A stretch of 64,000 nt of DNA from Candidatus Endonucleibacter bathymodioli (lineage in GTDB: Bacteria; Pseudomonadota; Gammaproteobacteria; Pseudomonadales; Endozoicomonadaceae), in the NCBI GenBank assembly GCA_030674915.1, contig JASXSV010000005.1, positions 124,001 through 188,000 on the forward strand. Direction: 5' to 3'. The translations under genes were made by a program, and so were the position numbers. Below the pieces are notes generated by a model. That model was not told where the DNA came from. It worked only from the letters and a program-made list of their open reading frames with translations, and did not search any database. Of the stretch, positions 58,745 to 64,000 are shown piece after piece; position 1 is the first letter of the stretch; every line of letters starts with the position of its first letter.

Positions 58745-59175
58745 TAACAAGCTGGCCGTCACTGTGACAGAAGCCACTATTGCTTTACTTGAGTACTATC
58801 TGAATGTGCTGCTGATGAGGGCTACCGATAACGGCAAGGTAAGTTCACATAATTACCACTACTTTGGTGAACTGTTGAGTGGTGATGAGTCTCAGTCGAA
58901 TACCAATAGTGCTTATTAGAGTAAAAAGTACACAGAATAGTTATCTGTTCTAGACATCAAAAACCGTCTGACTAAAAGTGTCTACAAAAATTGCCAGTTA
59001 TCAAAATAAGATAAGCAATTTAACCATTTGAACTCAGGTGTTAGCAGCACGATTAAGCGAGTATTGTCTATGCTAAATCAACATCACGATATGGCAAAGG
59101 CTCACTATCGGATTAATACGAAATCGAATGCACTTAGAATTGATGCATATAGCGCACAATATTAAGCAAGTTTAT
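58745..59175 (+). pseudogene. IS5-family transposase remnant
   Basis: Plus-strand reading with four internal stops gives GELLSGDESQSNTNSAY, SKKYTE, LDIKNRLTKSVYKN, FNHLNSGVSSTIKRVLSML and HHDMAKAHYRINTKSNALRI. This aligns in order with TELLDGEESSVYADSAYSSKKHSEW through GMAKARYLGLSRNRTRF of the intact transposase at 49878. The copy is old and comes from a related but distinct IS5 element. Confidence 0.75.
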
Positions 59176-59605
59176 AGATACAGCAGGATACTTGTGCCTT
59201 AATTCTCATATAGGTGAAAAGAGTTATCCTATGATATTCAGTTACGAATAAAAAGGCAATTTTGAGCTGAAAGTCGTTAAAAAACAAACAAATTGTTTGG
59301 AACTAAATCTGGGAAATATCGCAACGGTATCGCTTGATTCTTTTCCTGACAATAAAAACAAGATCTTAACTTAAGTAGCCCTGCTTCTGTTTTACTAGAT
59401 GATACATTTCAAATTTCAATATGCGTTGTATTAATCAAAAAGCGTGCCCCAATTATCTTTAGCATCATGATTATTTCGGCCCCTATCAGGACTACTTACC
59501 GCAGTAAAATTAAAATTCATGACCATCTCCTTAGCATAATGTGTGGGGGCATCTTCTATCATCAATAAAAATTTATAAAAAAAGTTTCGTGATGTTAAAT
59601 TAGGC
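59176..59605. other. AT-rich intergenic before the IAP gene
   Basis: No gene recognised between the IS5 remnant and the promoter of the BIR-RING gene. Confidence 0.45.
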
Positions 59606-59652
59606 TATAATGCTGTGAAGTTAGTTGTAATTAAGTCACACACTATATTGGA
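59606..59652 (+). promoter_or_regulatory. Putative -10 and ribosome-binding site of the IAP gene
   Basis: Perfect TATAAT at 59606-59611, about 52 bases before the ATG; no convincing -35 at 16-18 bp. GGAG at 59650-59653 sits about 10 bases before the ATG. The gene therefore has bacterial expression signals. Confidence 0.45.
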
Positions 59653-59663
59653 GTATATTAACC

Positions 59664-62054
59664 ATGAAAAGAGCCTTGTCAAAAATGATGTTTTATGCTT
59701 TCATCATTTTCTTTATTCCTCAACGAGGAATGGCTATGCTAGACTCCATAGATAAAAATATGCCAGATCACTGGGTGCCAATTAATAAGAATATCAAGAT
59801 AATAGTGCCAATAACTCTACCTGAAAGTGAGATTGGTACGATGGTTGATCTTAAAGTGGAAAATTCAGTTACGGATGGCCTTACGGAACTACATAGATTT
59901 GTATATGGAGATAGTGAGAATCAAGAGGAAATCCAGAAGACGGAATTAAGTAAAAAAATTGATACAATTAACAAGGATAATAAATATCCGGTAATAGTGA
60001 ACAGCATTGATAATGAGAAATACTGTCACTTAGTTATTAAACAACCAGACCAAGAGTGTTTAGAACTATATACTATTAACACTAAACTAATGAAAAGTTT
60101 TGCCTGTGCGCAAAACACATTATCATCAAAAGAAATACTCCCACCTATTACGCTGAAAAAAAATATAATAGCTGAGGATAGGGCCGATGATTTGTTTGAT
60201 ATCAAACATTGCTCAAAAGAGCTATTAGAAAAGTATCATACTCCTTTGATAGAAAACAATAAAGATACATGTTTCATATTATACATCTCATGCCATATGA
60301 AAGAAACTGGTGCTAATGATGATTCCTGCCCTTTATATGCAGCCTTTTTATTTATAAAGAAAAACTCTGATTCGCTGGAGTCTTTTTGTAGACTAAATAT
60401 ACAAGATGAAAGTGATGACATTGATGAAGATGGTGGGCCAGAAGAAGGTGAGCCAGAAGAAGTTGATACGCTATATAGTCAGCAAGTGTCTAAAACTACT
60501 ATAGATATATTCCAGAATGGTACGATAAGGCTTAACTGTGGTGGTTCATGCAATATTGAATGCAAACAGTCTCCGTCCATACAAGCAGCCTGGTGGGATT
60601 ATACTATGAATCACATAAAGACATATGAGTATAAGTCCTGTTTTATTGATCACAATTCAAATAAGCCGTATGCTTTCGCAGTTTATATGTCCATGAATCA
60701 TATGATTACCGTTCAGAATTGCAAACAAATCCTTGAGCGTCCACCAAATACTGCCGTATTGTCCGAAATAACCGGTGAAAAAATTTCTGACATAGCACAG
60801 GCGACACAGGCGATCCTAGATATTGCAACAAAGGAAGCACCCAAAAGAGTAGCTAATACGGAAGCGGAAGCCCAAAGATTAGCTAATGCGGAAGCGGAAG
60901 CCCAAAGATTAGCTAATGCGAAAGCGGAAGCCCAAAGATTAGCTAATGCGAAAGCGGAAGCCCAAAGATTAGCTAATGCGGAAGCGGAAGAAGCCCAAAA
61001 ATTAGCTAATGCGAAAGCGGAAGCCCAAAGATTAGCTAATGAGCAGGCCAGCATACAAACTGAACAGATGCAAAATACTGCAAATTCGGCAGAAAGAGTT
61101 ACTGCAGAGAATCGTGCACCAGCTAGATACCCAGAATATGCAACATATCAGAATAGGCTTAACAGTTATGATAACTGGCCTCGGCAGCAGACACAGAATC
61201 GAGAAGGTTTAGCGAAAGCTGGGTATTTCTATACGGGAAACACAGACGTTGTTCGGTGCTTTTGCTGTGATCTTGGATTGGCGGAGTGGGATAGCGCTGA
61301 CTGCCCTTGGCGAGAGCATGCCAGACATGCCACGAAGTGTTGGTTTTTGCAACAAGAAAAAGGGTCGCGGTATATCAGCGAGATAAAAAATAAGTGGAAA
61401 GAAGTATATAGTCCAAAGAGTGAGAATTTCGAGCATCTGCAGAGTAGACTTGATACATTTAATGGGGTGTGGAGAGCAGATATTACACAAACACCACAAA
61501 TGTTAGCAGATGCTGGATTTTACTACACCGGAGAAGAGGATACAGTCCGTTGTCATTATTGTGATGGGGGCTTGCGATATTGGGAACCAAACGATATTCC
61601 CTGGGAACAGCACGCAGAATTCTTCGGATATTGCAAGTTTTTAATAAAAATGCAAGGTCGAGATTATATCGAGAGTATCAAGAATGCAGCTAGACAAAGA
61701 CAACTTGCAGAACATGAGGGAAATCAACAGGAACAACAGATCACAGGAGGAAGTAGAGCCAACTCATCAGAAACTGCGTCCTCATCGGCAAAGATATGGA
61801 GGGTACAGACTGAACCAGTTGAAGCTCAGGCTGAAGCTCAGGCTCCAAATAAACAACAACTACTGCAAGAAAACAAGAAGTTAAAAGAAGCTATGAAGTG
61901 CATCGAGTGCAAAGACAAAACAGCGGTTATGCTATTTAAGGAATGTGGACACAGGGTGCTGTGTGAACCATGCAGCAATAATGTGAAGAATTGCCCTGTC
62001 CCTAAATGTAATAAAAAGATAAAAAAACAACCGGTAAAAACCTATTTATCGTAG
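59664..62054 (+). CDS. Secreted BIR-BIR-RING inhibitor-of-apoptosis-like protein
   Basis: 796 residues. A signal peptide (about 1-25, MMFYAFIIFFIPQRGMA) opens it. A 370-residue Cys-containing region of unknown family with an acidic patch (DDIDEDGGPEEGEPEE, near 252-267) follows, then seven AEAQRLAN-type repeats (about 396-460), probably a long helix. Next come two BIR domains: BIR1 at about 485-560 and BIR2 at about 587-662, each with the exact zinc pattern CX2CX16HX6C, and BIR2 with GLRYWEPNDIPWEQHA as in animal IAPs. Last is a C-terminal RING (about 745-790) with CIEC, CGH, CEPC and a final pair spaced CX4C instead of CX2C, ending VKTYLS like animal IAPs (VRTFLS). IAPs bind caspases and act as E3 ubiquitin ligases. 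No such domain set is native to bacteria, so transfer from an animal host is inferred. Activity is untested. Confidence 0.93.
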   Translation: MKRALSKMMFYAFIIFFIPQRGMAMLDSIDKNMPDHWVPINKNIKIIVPITLPESEIGTMVDLKVENSVTDGLTELHRFVYGDSENQEEIQKTELSKKIDTINKDNKYPVIVNSIDNEKYCHLVIKQPDQECLELYTINTKLMKSFACAQNTLSSKEILPPITLKKNIIAEDRADDLFDIKHCSKELLEKYHTPLIENNKDTCFILYISCHMKETGANDDSCPLYAAFLFIKKNSDSLESFCRLNIQDESDDIDEDGGPEEGEPEEVDTLYSQQVSKTTIDIFQNGTIRLNCGGSCNIECKQSPSIQAAWWDYTMNHIKTYEYKSCFIDHNSNKPYAFAVYMSMNHMITVQNCKQILERPPNTAVLSEITGEKISDIAQATQAILDIATKEAPKRVANTEAEAQRLANAEAEAQRLANAKAEAQRLANAKAEAQRLANAEAEEAQKLANAKAEAQRLANEQASIQTEQMQNTANSAERVTAENRAPARYPEYATYQNRLNSYDNWPRQQTQNREGLAKAGYFYTGNTDVVRCFCCDLGLAEWDSADCPWREHARHATKCWFLQQEKGSRYISEIKNKWKEVYSPKSENFEHLQSRLDTFNGVWRADITQTPQMLADAGFYYTGEEDTVRCHYCDGGLRYWEPNDIPWEQHAEFFGYCKFLIKMQGRDYIESIKNAARQRQLAEHEGNQQEQQITGGSRANSSETASSSAKIWRVQTEPVEAQAEAQAPNKQQLLQENKKLKEAMKCIECKDKTAVMLFKECGHRVLCEPCSNNVKNCPVPKCNKKIKKQPVKTYLS
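60850..61045 (+). repeat. 24-bp tandem repeat in the IAP gene
   Basis: About seven or eight units of 'gcggaagcccaaagattagctaat' type, each encoding AEAQRLAN, with one 3-bp insertion (an extra Glu/Ala). High identity between units suggests recent expansion. Confidence 0.9.
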
Positions 62055-62183
62055 GTACGTCTTTTTACTTGGAGGCTGTAACTAAATATAGTGACTTCCT
62101 ATCCTTACCATATACTTGATAAGGATAGGTGAAACATGAATAACACCCACGGAAGCAGAGAACAACCTCCTCAATTCATCAAC

Positions 62184-62480
62184 TCATATTTTATCTGTCT
62201 GAAAATGACACCATTCGACAAACTGACATGCAATAGAGTTTGATCCCAGATAATACAGATTGGATTCAACTTCCAAGCGCATAACGTTTAAGCAGCAATT
62301 TTTGTAAATATTCCGCATGACCTTGGCTAATGTTTGATAGCTTAATGTCTGTCTTGGACTATTGTTAAGCTTTTCTAAAACTATTAAGATATAATTAGCT
62401 GCCACCTGTTTGAAACTGAACTTCTTTGGCCAGTATTGTCGCAGTAGATCGCTAGTATTTTCGTTCAACCTCATGAGCAA
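62184..62480 (-). pseudogene. IS30-family transposase fragment (C-terminal)
   Basis: 98-residue frame reading RLNENTSDLLRQYWPKKFSF, then LEKLNNSPRQTLSYQTLAKVM, matching the IS30 end block (RGxNENxNGLLRQYFPK ... LNxRPRKxLxxxTPxE). The upstream two thirds of the transposase and the ends are missing. Confidence 0.7.
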
Positions 62481-62542
62481 TAATTGTTCTGGTCAGCAGA
62501 ATAAACCTGAGTTCAACACTTCGGAGATCTTTTTTTGGCAAA

Positions 62543-62770
62543 CCCTAGATATCCACAATAACCGACACTCTTGGAATTGATTTGAGAGTCAGCAGCTCGC
62601 AGGCTGTAGTTCTCTCACACCGCATCTGGTTACCACTTGGAAAACTCTTACAAACATCTGGCTCTGGCTGAACGATACCAGAGTCAATCTCTCAGTAAGC
62701 TTGTATTTTCGGTGCTTAGGATTGGGGATTATATATGCACAGCTCCAATAAAACAGTCTCCCTAGAGATA
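62543..62770 (-). repeat. Dispersed degenerate repeat (partner 46755-46977)
   Basis: Inverted copy of the block after gspM, with the shared 'ctggtatcgttcagccaga' and the 'tgtggatatctaggg' end. Parent element unknown. Confidence 0.65.
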
Positions 62771-62887
62771 AATCGATGTCATACTAGGACTTATGATGCA
62801 GAGATGGATCATCTCAATAGCGCAGCTACGCAAGACTGCGACCAAATTTAATAAAAGAACTGATTCGGTCAGGCGGCAGGTAAAATC

Positions 62888-62936
62888 CGATTGAGTTTTT
62901 ATCGGGTAAGTGTGTTAGTCATTGTGGAAATCTAGG
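62888..62936 (+). repeat. Dispersed repeat (copy B; partner 15763-15811)
   Basis: Same 49-bp sequence as copy A with about five differences, ending 'cattgtggaaatctagg'. Lies 55 bp before the second IS5 copy. Confidence 0.6.
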
Positions 62937-62991
62937 CTTGTGCAATCCAATGTTACTACTGCATGAAAAGTGCAACTGGTAGTAATACTAA

Positions 62992-64000
62992 GAGACCTTT
63001 GCACGAATCTCGCTAAATAACTGAAAATCAGGTATAATAAGCCTTGCACAATCAATGCCTTTCGGTGAAATTATGGCTTGGAAAAATCTGAAACAACGCA
63101 GTCTAGCAGATTCAATGCTGATTGATCACGATGCAGTGAAAGAACTCGACTCTGTCCATGAACTCATTGATTGGGATCGCTTAGAGCATCATCTGAAAGA
63201 TATACATTCAAGTTCTCGAGGCGAAAAGGCATGGCCTCCACTGATGATGTTTAAGGCACTGCTGCTGCAAAGTTGGTATAAATTAAGCGATTCGGCCCTA
63301 GAGAAACAACTTGCTCGCGATCTTTTATTTCGTCGATTTATTGCGCTCGACATTTCAGAGTCAGTGCCGGACCACAGTACTTTTTGGCGATTTAGACAGA
63401 AGCTCGATAAGTTGTTGCTTATGGATAAGTTGCTTCAAGAAATCAATTCCCAGCTTATAGATAAAGGTCTTTATATTAAATCTGGAGGTATCAGTATTGT
63501 TGATGCTAGCGTAATTGAGGCTAAACAGTGTCGCCCAAATAAGGATAAAGACAAGCACTCAACACAGGATCCTGACGCGAAGTGGAACGTGAAAGCAGGT
63601 TCTGACGGGAAGAGTAAAAGTACCTACGGCTATAAAGCGCACATAAATGTCGATGAGGATGGGTTGATAAAATCGATCGGTTACACAGCAGGAAATATTC
63701 ACGATTCAAATTGTTTCACTGAGCTATTAGATGGTGAAGAGTCGTCTGTTTATGCGGATAGTGCTTATTCCAGCAAGAAGCACAGTGAATGGCTGGATGA
63801 TAGAAATATTGATAACAGAATAATAAGACGTGCTTATCGAAATAAACCATTAACAGAACATGATAAGTGCTTTAACCGTTTACATTCTGGCGTGCGCTGC
63901 ACTGTGGAGCGAGTATTTGGCGTTTTGAAATTACACTACGGCATGGCGAAAGCTCGTTATCTTGGCTTAAGCCGAAATCGCACACGTTTTGAAATAATGT
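62992..64000 (+). mobile_element. IS5-family element, second copy (right part outside window)
   Basis: Begins with the terminal repeat GAGACCTTTGCACGA and continues identically, in opposite orientation, to the element at 49743-50942 as far as compared by eye. It is cut by the window edge. The target repeat cannot be checked. Confidence 0.9.
63055..64000 (+). CDS. IS5-family transposase (partial)
   Basis: Same protein as at 49878-50879 (starts MPFGEIMAWKNLKQ), running off the window after the catalytic Glu block (CTVERVFGVLKLHYGMAKARYLG). The frame is open throughout the visible part. The alternative start is the MAWKNL ATG at 63073. Confidence 0.92.
   Translation, partial: MPFGEIMAWKNLKQRSLADSMLIDHDAVKELDSVHELIDWDRLEHHLKDIHSSSRGEKAWPPLMMFKALLLQSWYKLSDSALEKQLARDLLFRRFIALDISESVPDHSTFWRFRQKLDKLLLMDKLLQEINSQLIDKGLYIKSGGISIVDASVIEAKQCRPNKDKDKHSTQDPDAKWNVKAGSDGKSKSTYGYKAHINVDEDGLIKSIGYTAGNIHDSNCFTELLDGEESSVYADSAYSSKKHSEWLDDRNIDNRIIRRAYRNKPLTEHDKCFNRLHSGVRCTVERVFGVLKLHYGMAKARYLGLSRNRTRFEIM

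Larger units (their letters stand above)
62055..62991. other. Decayed mobile DNA between the IAP gene and IS5
   Basis: Contains the IS30 remnant at 62184-62480 and two dispersed repeat copies (62543-62770 and 62888-62936). No intact gene. Confidence 0.6.

Noticed and set aside
60850..61045. 24-bp repeats as a possible CRISPR array
   Set aside because: No spacers; every unit encodes AEAQRLAN within the IAP gene.
60713..61054. Minus-strand frame of 113 codons rich in Ala/Leu/Trp repeats
   Set aside because: Antisense shadow of the AEAQRLAN repeats.

Overview
The window reads as a piece of an AT-rich, IS-riddled genome of a host-associated gammaproteobacterium. The conserved genes (cpxR-cpxA, rsmA-apaH, djlA, murU-amgK, lptD-surA-pdxA, a complete Xcp-like type II secretion cluster, rapA, yebC, mrp, a DnaT-like/replication-P-like pair) fit the Oceanospirillales/Pseudomonadales side of the class. 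A eukaryote-type inhibitor-of-apoptosis protein (two BIR domains plus a C-terminal RING), several orphan cysteine-rich exported proteins and long stretches of decayed transposons point to an animal-associated intracellular lifestyle. The intranuclear mussel parasites 'Candidatus Endonucleibacter' (Endozoicomonas relatives), reported to carry host-derived IAPs, are the closest match I know of; that identification is inference.

Layout. 1-7.8 kb: two copies of an orphan secreted-protein gene 4.8 kb apart, separated by a surface beta-helix-like protein with a poly-Cys membrane tail, with IS30 copies beside both. 8.2-11.1 kb: MscK-like channel. 11.1-15.9 kb: IS graveyard with yebC and an orphan ORF. 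15.9-18.3 kb: mrp and the replication-protein pair. 18.3-20.4 kb: decayed DNA with a broken DUF1439 (YceB-like) lipoprotein gene and an IS630 remnant. 20.4-33.7 kb: envelope-stress and outer-membrane-biogenesis block (cpxAR, apaH, rsmA, djlA, murU, amgK, then divergently lptD-surA-pdxA). 35-46.4 kb: type II secretion, gspDC divergent from gspEFGHIJKLM. 47.4-48.7 kb: GT87-like membrane glycosyltransferase. 48.7-51.4 kb: a broken paralogue of the beta-helix protein, cut by an intact IS5-family element. 52-58.3 kb: rapA, mmsA, ald. 59.7-62.1 kb: the IAP. 63-64 kb: a second IS5 copy leaving the window.

Function. LptD, SurA and Cpx maintain the outer membrane; MurU and AmgK recycle peptidoglycan sugars; GspC-M form the outer-membrane secretion machine. 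Several proteins here carry export signals and many cysteines (the duplicated gene, the beta-helix protein, its broken paralogue, the IAP), so they are natural candidate cargo for a periplasm-to-exterior route, although nothing in the sequence proves which system exports them.

The strongest points for follow-up are: the secreted BIR-BIR-RING protein with an altered last RING zinc pair; a two-member family sharing an N-terminal 'LHQDW' leader, one member inactivated by an IS whose removal restores the reading frame exactly; a duplicated gene whose copies differ by co-lost cysteines; and a set of short dispersed intergenic repeats. No rRNA, tRNA or CRISPR array was seen.
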